Source of the DNA: Cyprinodon diabolis
Lineage: Eukaryota > Chordata > Actinopteri > Cyprinodontiformes > Cyprinodontidae
DNA: 64,000 nt
Direction of reading: 5' to 3'
Assembly: GCA_030533445.1 (NCBI GenBank)
Contig: CM060066.1
Location: 38,172,235 to 38,236,234 of the forward strand
Every line of letters starts with the position of its first letter. The stretch's first letter is position 1. The position numbers were made by a program, and so were the translations under genes. The notes under the pieces are model-generated. The model ran no database searches, was not told the DNA's origin, and saw nothing but the letters and a program-made list of their open reading frames with translations. Positions 1 through 10,480 of this stretch are shown piece after piece.

Positions 1-329
1 AAGTGCTATAAATTCAAAAGACACTGAAATTCCTTAGCGCTTGGGATACATTTTAGAGGTTTCAAATTTGACCCTTTGTCCTGAGTTCTCTCACTTTACT
101 TATGCCTATAGCTAAACCACTTGGCCATTGTGCAACAGTTTATTTATCTGAGTAGTTTAGTCTTTTTACAGCTCAAGGTGTAAAAAACACATAACATCTG
201 ATCATTTGAAAATGATCAGTTTGAAAACTTTTGACATGAACCATTGCAACCAATAATCTGAGTTTTTAGAAGCATAAATCAATCAGAGGCACGTCCCATT
301 TCATTACAAGAGACTACTTTTCATTATTC

Positions 330-955
330 TGCTTCATTCCATCTCTGGCTAATAATGCTACAGTATTTATTAGTTTGGCCACTAACTTTATGCTCTTGCT
401 ACTTTTTTTGTCATCTGGTCTGGCTGTGACACCAACCTGAGGAGAAACACCAAATGGGCTGCTTCATAAACACCTTCGATTACAGATGATAGGCTTGGGC
501 CTGTTTTCTGCTGCTTAGTCCTGTTTCTCTCTTACACAAAGCTATGAGCCCAGCTTTTACTGTGACTAACTACATGTGCTTCCTTCCATCCCCTTGATAG
601 GAAAACTGGCTCAGAGCTCAAACTCAGTCTGGTTCTGCTCGAGGTTTTTTCCCAGTTAAAGGGGATTTTTTTTTTTTACTCCCTGTTGTCGCTGCATGCT
701 CTGTGTGAGGAACTGCTGTAGAGTCAACGACACGATGCAAGTAATGCAAGCAATGCAAATGTCTACTGTCGCCACATGATCATCCAGGAGGCGTGAATCC
801 TGCAAATTCAATAAGTCAATGCAATCAGCTGGTTTTCGTTAGATACAAAATGTTTAACTAAACTGACAATATGATCTGATTGAATTGTTTTAGTGAAGTG
901 TCTTGAATTGACGAGTTGTGAACTGGCGCAATATAAATACATTGAATTTAATTGA
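330..955 (+). repeat. Dispersed repeat family A, copy 1
   Basis: Diverged copy of a repeat present at least five times in the window. Shared landmarks in order are CTGGTTCTGCTSGAGGTTT, a CTGTCGCTRCA block, GTGTGAGG, the ATGCAATCARCTGGTTTTC block and a 3' tail of ATAAAT followed by repeats of TTGAAT. The tail suggests a retroposed or 3'-anchored non-autonomous element. The class is not known to me with certainty. Confidence 0.7.
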
Positions 956-3749
956 CTAAGCTAAAAGAAAAACATTTACAGCAATCAAAGCATGGTCTGC
1001 ACAAACCTCCCTGCTCCAGTGGGGTCTGGTGTTAAAAATATAGAATAAAAAAAACATAGAGTACCATATAAGTACTAAATATGAGAGGGGAAATACCATA
1101 AAAAAGACATAAATATTTGCTAATTTATCCCAAAATTTCAATTCCAACACTTTCCAGACTCCTCTATCCAGAAGCCAAACCAATGGCAATTTGTGCAATT
1201 TTGTGCTGAAAAATCCTAAAAAGAAAAGGCAAAAACGTATTTGGACAAAGACATGGCTGAGCAAACGTGGCTACTACGGTCTGTCAATTTTACAGAAATA
1301 ACCTCATCTCACCCCCACCATGCTTCTGTGTTTTCATCTGAGAGGAAGAAGAAGGATCCTTGTTTGCTCATGGCACTGAACGATTTGCTGATGGCGGTCG
1401 ACTCAAAATCAAACATGGAGATTCCCGATCGGGAGATGTTCGCGCGGTGTTCTTACCTCCTGTACATTACAAGATGCACCATCAGGCTGAAACTCGGGCC
1501 GATCGAAAAATTCTCGCACGACTGAAAAGTCGGCCGGAAAAGGGGAAAAAAATGGCACAGTGTACACCCAGAATAAGACTGAGCTTGTTTCAATTTAGCT
1601 TGGCTAAAACTCCATCCCTTAAAGCATTGTAAACAGCATCTATTTAATCAGCTCAAGAGTTTATGACGAATCATGCTGGCTAATATATTGACTCCTTCTC
1701 GGATACAAACAGCAGGGCATTTAATGTTTGACCAAAAATGCTCTTTATGTAATCAATGTCACATATTCTTCTTTTTGTGTGCTTTGGCTCCGATCCAGAA
1801 AAGTTTAAGGACAGCATTCAGTCTTGCCTCTTAAGCTCTAAGTGCTCTAATGAATGTGACTGTGTCCATGATCATCATCGGTTATATTAGCAGCTTATGC
1901 AACCTCCAGGACTCCAGGTCGCCACGCACAGGGCAATTTTAACTGACGCTGTGGCAGTTGAGGAAGTAAATTACACATGCAATCATGTGAGTGTGCACAC
2001 GTCACATTTAAACAAACCTGGAAGGAGTACATTAACCGTTCTAGCTGTTTTTGTTGCAACGTTGAAACCCCTAGTTAACAAAGAAGAGCACTGTATTTAA
2101 AAAAACTCTGGACCTCATGATCTAAGATTAAGAAGCGCCTTCAAAGCAATTCGTTTGCACAAATCTAAACAGGCAAAACTACGTTTTAGTGGTTCTTTGA
2201 ATAAAGAGTGATCAAGGCCTTTCGTGAGAGGCAAGCTTTCCAATTCCGTTTTCGTGCCGCCTGATTCTGCTGACTCAAAGACTTTCAGTAAGCAGGAATG
2301 AAGAGGTAGAATTAGGAGGTGGAGAGGGAAAGGAAAATCAAGATAACAGAAAAAACAGATGTGGTCCCTTGAGTGAAGAGGGAGAAAGCGAGGGGGTGAA
2401 GAAAGAAGGAGGGGTGGATGGGGTTCCCTCCCTCGTCAAAACAAAGGCATAACTCAAACAGCTCGACAGGGAGCTGACTGCCATGAAGACGCACAGATGA
2501 GGGAGGGGAAAAAAGGGAGAAAAAAAAAGGAGTCATTCATCTCAGAGAGGAGTAAATTTAATTAGCGAGAAGATTAGGTTAACAAATGGCCTGCTTGCTC
2601 ATGAAGCGTGTGAATTTAAAGCTGCATTTAATAGATGCATCCAGAAGCAGAAAGAGATACAGGTCGGGAAAAATATACCTGTAGTCACAATGATGTCAGG
2701 AGCCAGAGTTCCCGGCAGTAGTGAACAGTTACAGATAAAAATAGGAGAGAAAATCCCTCCCTCGTTTTAAGAGAAGCATGGTTGACATGCTCGGCATTAC
2801 AATACCAACTTCAGAGTTCCTCTAAACAGGTGACATGTGGGAAAAGGGAAGGTTACGCAATTCTTCTGCGTTGCTCGAAAGGGAAACTTGTGGCCTGAAA
2901 AGCCCGTCACAGACATCATCGACAGCGGCTGAAGTTAAGAAAGGGGAAGGAAGCAATGCCAGAGGATAAGAACCGCACAGGACCAATTGGTTACACGATA
3001 AACTCGAGCCGGCGCTGTAAAGCTCCATAAAAACAAGCGGGGCCGTGACAGAGGCCATCGAAACGGAGCTGTCATGTTTAAAGTCGGGCTGCTGCAGATA
3101 AGCAGGCTGTCAGAGACAGATGACCCGGTGGGACCTGAGCACCCACCCAGCAGACATCTCCGTCTGATAATGGGACACAAATATATGCAGGGTGCCTCCA
3201 GAGTGCCTGCCAACTCAGCGGCGGCGGACACCCACAAGCAGAGGATCAAAGTGTAGTAGCCAGCGAAACCACTGCCTGAGTAAAATGCATACTGAAGACT
3301 TTTATTTACTTTAAACTGCTGCCATGAAATATACAAGTATGACACACATTAACATCCGATTGTAGCGTGACTATAAGCTTCTGTTTTTCTGTGAGAAGTT
3401 AATGTTTATCCCTGCAGCTCCTACTGTTATACATGCAGATCACTAGCAGTAAGGATTAGCTGGTATTGGACACTTTGATCAAGGCTTTATAAAGATGACC
3501 TCAGTAATGACAATGTTAAAAGTATTTCATATTTTGATTTAAAGTGATCTAATAATTTCACCAATCATTTATCTTTTGATAAGACTCTGTCTCAGCGAAA
3601 TATGACTGAATAGATTATCTTTGGAGAGAGCTAAAAATGAGGACAAAGCCTTCTGAACAAGTGAACCATGCTTTTCTAACTTCAATAGTACTCTAACATT
3701 AACAGGAGAGAGCCGCCTGTCTTATTTCCTATTAGAAACAAACCTTTTT

Positions 3750-4115
3750 TTTATGGTTCTCCCCTTTTGGGACTTTTTCTTTAGTTTTCAGTAATTCTAT
3801 TTAGCTGATCTTTGGTTTATTTTCCACTTTATGTTACATTTAAGCAGTCTTAAGTTAATCTCTGTCTCCCTTCCCCTAGCGCCCTTCTAGTCTTCCATCC
3901 ACACCTGCTCCATATCAGTTGATGACCCCAGTCTTTGTTCTGTCTCCCTCTGCAGTTCTTCAGTGCTGGTTTCTTGCTGTAACTTGGCCCCCATGTGCAT
4001 TTTCCCCTGATATCTCCTGGTTTTTGGCTCTTGGATTTTGTTTCTGTTGCCTTTTTTTGATTAAACCTACAAGAACTCATCTCTGCGGGTCCTCAACCAA
4101 CCTCCACCCTCATGT
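3750..4115 (+). repeat. LTR-like fragment, relative of the 45456 solo LTR
   Basis: Shares the same ordered blocks as the solo LTR at 45456-45892: a CCCTTCTAG block, then CACACCTGCTCC, a GCTGATTAG-like segment, and a TTTTGG-rich 3' part with GATTTTGTTTCTGTTGC. Terminal TG/CA and target duplication are not resolvable, so it is called a decayed LTR fragment only. It lies in mxd4 intron 3. Confidence 0.5.
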
Positions 4116-5912
4116 TGATACTTTTGTTGAATTAAAATACATCTCATGTTATGGGAATTAGTAATATGGGGTCGAGTGTATTTTATTTGAACAATTTTTA
4201 AAGAATAGGGAGAAGTTATATGATGGAACCTGAATTTTGCTTTGAAAGCGACAAAAAGGCAAAACATTTCTTGTTTTAAATCGGGTATAATTAAGGTCTG
4301 GTAGCAGGTCAAACCAGACCTTGCCCATAAAGTACGCCTTCCACGTCTGAACTAGACATTTATTTGTCACCTTGTCAGCCACGTGAACATAAAGCGGCTG
4401 AAGGAACGGCTCTGTGCTCATGGAGGGTGAACTTAAACATCCCAGCCTGTGGCCAGACAAAGACACTGAGTCAGGGCTCAAACAGCAGCCCCTCCCTGTA
4501 GATATGTCTAATAGCGTGATGGAAGAAATAAAGGTGGTGACGACGAAACTGGGATTGCTGGGGATTTAACAGGTCTGCATCTCTAAAAGTATGTTAAAGA
4601 TGTTTCCAACTGGTTCAACAGGACTCCTGGAGGACTTTTGGTTTCAAAATGAATCATCAGCAGGACAAGCAACTTTCAGACAAATTCAGTTCAGTAAACG
4701 GTTAATATGTGGGCGAAAATATTCTAAAAGAACGTAAAATGTAAAGGGTATAAGCAGAAAATCTGGAAAACTGCCATCAGTTTACCACAAAAGCCTTGGA
4801 ACTAAAAAGCTCTTGTGAACTCATTTATGTTTCAGCGTCATGCAAATAAATTTGTTTAAATATTGCGGCAGTTTGTTTGAGGACACATCTAGATTATCCC
4901 GAACACAGCCGAGGATAAGAGACACTTTTCCCAATTAAATTCAAATTCCCAAATGATGATGGTTTAAATATTGAACTGCATAAAAAGTAACCCTTCTAAA
5001 ACATCAACGGGCAGCTCCGATTGCTTTTATCTAAACTACCAAAACATGTATTTAATAGAATTTTGATGTCATGCAATGATGCTGAAATAACATAAAACTA
5101 GACTTATAATAGTTCTCACAAAAATATGATTTAAAAACAAATAAAATACAGATTTTTATTGTTATTAGCTTGAAGTATTACATAATTCTACCCTAAAAGG
5201 CTGGATTACCCTTATAAAACTGCCACAATTGATTTGACAAAAAAATGATCTACTATTTCTTCTTTCAAATACCATGGCATGATATAGGTTCCTAAAATAA
5301 CAAAATTATTACAAAAAAAAAAAAAATATGAAAATGAGGCAGTTAGATGTTGCTGGAGTAGATAAATTGAAAAAAGAAAAATTATAACTGCATCTAGTTG
5401 GAAACGTTCGGGGGCAGCAAAGTGGGAGATTATATGATACAATGGTTTGCCGGCACTAGTCTCCCACTAACACAGCTGTATCAGTGGAGGTCAAACATTT
5501 TTTTAAAATAACTGAAAAAATCCCCTTTGTTACCAACTTTTCCAGCGTGTTTAACAGTCTAGAAAGTTTCAATTAGTTTTAATAATATTCTATATTTTGG
5601 CTTCAAACACAATGCATTTGGACTTCATCATCTAGATGACAGGGAGAGTGTTTAAAGAAAAAACATATAGCATACTTTTACTGCAAAGATAAAAAACAAC
5701 ACTTATCCCTATGACTCCCAGAATAACATAGGTAACATGTTATTACAGGTACAATGATGTCAGTATTATTGTTTATTATAAATTGGAAAATATAGAATGA
5801 AATAATTTTTAAATCCATAAATAGCTTTTAAGTAAATATGCTCTTAGAACAGAGTATTTTATAGGGTTTTAACAATACATTAATACAAAATGAAAACATT
5901 GCATCCACACGA

Positions 5913-6084
5913 TTTCTAAGCTCTTACAGGCAACCGCCTTTTTCTCATCATAAAAGTATAATCCTAATATAGTGCAGTGAATTTCAAAATAAAGGCCTTT
6001 AGGATATGCTTTTATTTTAAAATCCACTGCACTAGAGTAGATTGATACTTTTATGATTAGGAAAAGGGTCTAAAAGCTTAGAAA
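5913..6084. repeat. Long imperfect palindrome (about 172 bp)
   Basis: The left arm starts TTTCTAAGCTCTTACAGG and the right arm ends AAAAGCTTAGAAA. Between them the blocks CATCATAAAAGTAT, AGTGCAGTG and AAAATAAA recur in inverted order around a centre near 5998. It could be a small inverted-repeat transposon or fold as a hairpin transcript. No clear target duplication was found. Confidence 0.75.
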
Positions 6085-6993
6085 TAAAATAATTCTACCA
6101 TAATAGATTTTCTTTTAAAAGCGATATAATATGGCCTAATATCAATCACAGACTTATAAGAAATCGTACTCACACAGACTTTGTGATATTGCCAGTTATT
6201 GTATCGTCATCTAAATAAATCAATATAACATTAATTCACGAAAAAACTGGTGATTTGTTCCACTAATGTTTCATCCATTAAACTTTTGCTTCAGGAAATT
6301 TTTCCAAACAGTAAAAAAATTTTCATTTAAATCTTGGAAGTAAGAGAATCGCGTCCCGGCGGCGAGCTGGAGAGTGCTGAACTACTCCAAGCTGAATGTC
6401 TATACAATATGCGCCGTCACATCGGCATTCGCCAGAATTTCCAAACAAACCCAGCCGTAACAGGTAGAGGGTTTAATGCAAGACGTTTACTGACACGAGG
6501 TCCTGACGTGTACTTTGGGCCTTGTAATTTGAGGGCACATGCTCAGACAAGGATTTGAGTCACGGTGTTGCAAATAATAAAAATGACATCCATCAGAAGG
6601 TGGGTCCTGTCATTACAAAGAAAATAATAATAACAGACTGAGAATTTCCACAGAAACAGCCACAAAAGAAAAACAGACATATTAACAGGCTATTATATAT
6701 CATATGTATTTGTCACAACGTTGGTAAATATAATAGAAGTCAGGTGTTTCAGTCCACCTTTTATAAAAGAAAAAAAACCCCACTTATGATAAGGGAAGTG
6801 TGTAAACTGGTGATGGAAGACTTTACTGGTACGTGTTTGTCAGTTTGACTGGTCATTAGTAATAACCAGCCACACCCGTCATTGGACATGAGGAAACTTC
6901 TGTGTCTCAACCCCTGCAGAGAAATCATCCAGGGTCTACGTCTCTGCCTCGCACGTCAGGGAGGAATATGTCCCTACTTGTTTCACTTCATAG

Positions 6994-7019
6994 CACACAC
7001 ACACACACACACACACACA
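6994..7019. repeat. (CA)n microsatellite
   Basis: Perfect CA dinucleotide run of about 13 units. Confidence 0.95.
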
Positions 7020-7189
7020 ATTACTCACTCCCAGACATGTGACTGGCAAACCCCGAGCCCTGACAGTGTGTGTCAGCATTAAAGACACCACTGCTCACAT
7101 GCTGCCCGTCACATCACCTGGTTTTCTAAAGCCACAAGAAAAGGCCAGCTGCATTTAGGGGAAACCAAAGAACCTGAAGAATTTGCACC

Positions 7190-7380
7190 TTGTTATCATG
7201 CTTTGCAAAAAGTAATCAAACCTGTTAAACTTCTGTTGACAGGACTACTAAGAATATTGCACTCCACAAATCTGGTCTTAATGTAAGAGTGAAAGAAGAA
7301 AGCCATCGATGAAAGAAAAAGGGATCTGAGGGACACAACAAATATGGCAAAGAAGCAGGACGTTCACGATCCCTCCAATC
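7190..7380 (+). pseudogene. Tc1-type transposase fragment
   Basis: The stretch around 7245-7320 (ACTCCACAAATCTGG followed by AAGAAGAAAGCCAT) matches the segment after the DNA-binding domain of a common fish Tc1 transposase. It has many substitutions and no open frame. No inverted repeats are left. Confidence 0.65.
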
Positions 7381-8169
7381 TAACAGCGCATCCCCTCTGT
7401 GGAAGCAAAAGCCTCATTCTCTACTTGTGTAAATCTTGTATAAAAAGGTGAATTTTCCATTCCACCATGTTATTATACAATAATGTCACTTAAATCTCCC
7501 TCAAAAAATTTATAAATTTGTTCCATGAAAAATACATATGAATATTTTTATGAAGCAGTGCTTAACACGGGGGGGGGGGGAAGAAAACAAAACAGCTTTT
7601 GTTTTAGTTTAATTCCTGGTGAGATGGAAGTCAAAACAGAGCGAAAACAGACATCTGTGCTTCCCGTGCCCACACCATGAGTCGTGAGAGTTGCTCCCAA
7701 TAATAAGCAAAAGGAAAACAATTTTGTGCTTTGAGAGCGGTGCATGCTGGGAAAAAAAAGCTGGATCAGAGAGCGTGCGTGCCATCTGTGGACTTCTGAG
7801 TCTGGAGAAATGACAAAAAAGGCTCCAGATTCTCCCTGCTTCCATTCACAGCGATATTCTGGGCAGGATTATCATGTTTCTGACAGGATTCCCCAGTATG
7901 CCAGCGGATTTCTGCTATGAAATGGAAACAGATCTGATGCACTCAGAGCTGCTCTTTGAAATCATCTCATTATCAGATCTCAGACACCAGAAATTAATTA
8001 TCTAAATCTCTCTCTCTCTCTCTTTGAAGATGACCATACATACTTTTTTGCCTGAGAGGAATAAATCTGCCATCTATTTGCAGCCTGGGAGGTTCTCAGA
8101 AAAACAACCAGCAATCAAACAGACATTAGAACAACAGAGAGGACAGCAGGGTGTCCGATGACAGCTTAC

Positions 8170-8199
8170 CTGTGTTTCTCCAGCTCGTTGTGTGACGAT
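8170..8199 (-). CDS. mxd4: mxd4 exon 3 (30-nt exon, start of bHLH basic region)
   Basis: A 30-nt exon with acceptor CTTTTTCCAG and donor GTAAGC. With the bases borrowed from its neighbours it encodes R-SSHNELEKH-R, the start of the DNA-contacting basic region of MXD4; the His and Glu of HNELEK contact the E-box in this family. It is too short for a normal ORF search and was recognised from the motif and the splice sites. It lies about 6.6 kb from exon 2. The next exon, encoding the rest of helix 1, the loop and helix 2, was looked for on the minus strand down to base 1 and not found, so intron 3 is longer than 8.1 kb and the gene is cut by the window edge. Confidence 0.92.
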
Positions 8200-8521
8200 C
8201 TGGAAAAAGAAAAGACGAATGTCAAAAACCAATAATCATATAATCCCTAAAATATCAGGCAACATCATAAAAAGCATTTTTTTATTTTTATTTGAATGTG
8301 CAACAGATTAAGCAAGTTTAGAGGGACACACCAAGAAAAGGAAAACATACAGAGATTAGAGACAAAAAAAAGGCTTTAAAAGTGAAAAAATACTGACAGA
8401 AAAAGAGCAGAAACCAACGCAGACCTCTCGCTAGGTTGATTTTTCAAAGCTCCTGAACCTTTCCGCCTTAACTGACTCATCAGATCTTCATATAACTCTT
8501 ATACTACATATACTATATTCC

Positions 8522-8710
8522 AGGCATCCCCAAACTCGGTCCTCAAGGCCCCCTGTCCTGCAGGTTTTAGAGGTTTCCTTGCTCCAGCACAGCTGATTTT
8601 AATTGAAAGCTGATTAACAGAATTTTGGTCTACTGCAATCATTATAACCAGCTGTGCTGAAGCAGAGAAACCTCTAAAACCTGCAGGACCAAGTTTGGGG
8701 ATGCCTGCAG
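8522..8710. mobile_element. hAT-type MITE, 189 bp, with TATATTCC duplication
   Basis: Inverted ends AGGCATCCCCAAACT and AGTTTGGGGATGCCT enclose a palindromic body. The 8-bp sequence TATATTCC flanks it at 8514-8521 and 8711-8718, which is the hAT target size. The left end seems to have lost the outer CTGC still present at the right end. It belongs to the same broad family as the MITE in the gypsy pol region at 56987. Confidence 0.8.
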
Positions 8711-9837
8711 TATATTCCATTAATGCAGGAAAAGCAGTAAAGAGTCAACCAGATCATATGTAGAGATCACAGATCGATCGAGCTCTGAACTCCTCAAGCT
8801 TGGAGACGATCGTAGGGGCGGAAAGGTTAAAAGGTTAATGAGCAGTTTGTATTACACAAATCCTCCAGGAACGTTTTGTACAGATGGAGGAAACTCAACA
8901 CCACTGTTAACCTGTCAGGGAGGGGTCAGCCAACTAAGATAACCCCCAGTGAAAGGTGTGTAATAAGCTGTTATGCTAAGGTTCTTCACAAAGGAACTCA
9001 GGTTAGCCACTAAGCATCTTAAGACCTCTTTCACTTTAGTTAATATTGATCAAATCAAATCTACTATTAGCGGAAAAAAAAAAATCACAGAAAGCTCTTT
9101 GGAGAGCAAAAATGTCTGTTAGTTTGCAGGAAATAAATGAAAAGAAAAGCAGCTTAAAATTCTTTTAATTTAGAAAACTAACTAAAAGTCAACAACACTC
9201 ATCTTAAGTGCCACATGCATAATTTCGTTCTCTTAGAAATGTTTCATACCCGTTTTGACAAATAGTTATTTATAGTATTATTTATAACTCTTAGTCTAAT
9301 GTACGGGAATGATGGCGCTGAAGTTAATATTAGTCACCAGCAGGAAGTCTTTCATAGTTACGCTGCTTTATTCATTCCAACAGATATTAGAACCACAATT
9401 ACTGGAAACAGATGGTCAAACAACAAAAGAAATTTTACTTTTGCTGTTTGACATTAATGTACGAAAATAAATTATATCATAATTCCGCGAAACTCTCTTT
9501 TTTTTATGCTTCGCTCATTTCGCAGCAACATTTAAATGGTGTACGGGACATTACGTCCTGCAAACACCCAGGCTCAAATGTAATTAAATATAATTATCAG
9601 TCCCATAAACAAGAATATACTGGCACACAATGGAAAAAAACTAAATCAATTAAAATAGGATTAAATGCCTAAAAAAAAACAACAAAAAACGCAAACAGGT
9701 TTCAATTAGATTCTATGAGATTTTCTATGATTATTTGTGTCCATATTTTGTCTAACATTTTATCATAAAAGAATCTAACTGTTATGGGAAAGTTAGAATA
9801 AAGGCACTGTAGGGTTATAAAATATGGGTATGAGCTA

Positions 9838-10480
9838 TGGCTGAAGCAATTCATTACTCGTAATTAATCCATTATTGAAATAATCGTTTACTGGACTATA
9901 GAGACTCCAAAACGTGTCTTTTGCTGACAGAGCAACCCACTTAGAGCTGTAATTATACCAAGATTGTAAAGAAATATATGTAAACATTTTGCATTTAAGA
10001 TAAAAACAATATCTTTTGTCTGTCAATGTGCTCTATCCAGCCTCCTTAAGCAATAAAGTTGTAGTTTCACCTAGTTTAATTTCGTAAAAAGTCTTTTTTA
10101 AGGAACCTTTGGCTATCTGATTATTAATCGATGAATCGAGAAAATAATATAGAGATTAATCTCTTGAACCCCAGTCGGCCTCGGCAGATGGCCGCTCACA
10201 CTGAGTCTTGTTCTGCAGGAGGTTTCTTCCTGTTAAAAGGGAGTTTTTTCTCTCCACTGTCGCTACAAACATGCTTAGTGTGAGGGATTGCCTTCGAGTC
10301 AATGAGTCGATGCAATCAACTGGTTTTCCTTAGATAGAAAACTTTGAATCAATTTTACTGCATGATGTGGTGAACTGTAAAATGCCTTGAGATGACTTGT
10401 GTTGTGAACTGTCGCTATATAAATAAACTGAATTGAATTGAATCGATCTGCAAAATAATCATTAGTTGCAGCCGAAGCAT
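9838..10480. mobile_element. Inverted-repeat element interrupted by repeat A
   Basis: The outer sequence has ATTAATC/GATTAAT-rich halves of a common fish MITE (end AGTTGCAGCC; internal blocks such as AATAATCG and AATCGATGAATCGA). It is split: the left part ends near 10160 and the right part resumes near 10444 with GATCTGCAAAATAATC. A related half-copy is at 53372-53640. Confidence 0.6.
10161..10443 (+). repeat. Dispersed repeat family A, copy 2 (nested)
   Basis: Carries the family-A landmarks from CCCCAGTCGGCCTC to the 3' tail ATAAATAAACTGAATTGAAT. It sits inside the element at 9838-10480 and is therefore the younger insertion. Confidence 0.8.

Larger units (their letters stand above)
1..8169 (-). 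other. mxd4 intron 3 (partial), mostly unique AT-rich DNA
   Basis: Inferred intron continuing past the left edge. It holds a dispersed repeat copy (330-955), an LTR-like fragment (3750-4115), a hairpin (5913-6084), a CA microsatellite and a Tc1 fragment (7190-7380). The stretches 1240-1640 and 2230-3260 are less AT-rich, without recognisable coding content. A canonical E-box CACGTG (4380-4385) and an AP-1-type TGAGTCA (4467-4473) lie within 90 bp of each other. No other gene is seen. Confidence 0.6.

Noticed and set aside
1241..1632. Two overlapping frames of 90-94 codons
   Set aside because: Neither resembles a known protein; they overlap each other in different frames and lie in an inferred intron on the opposite strand.
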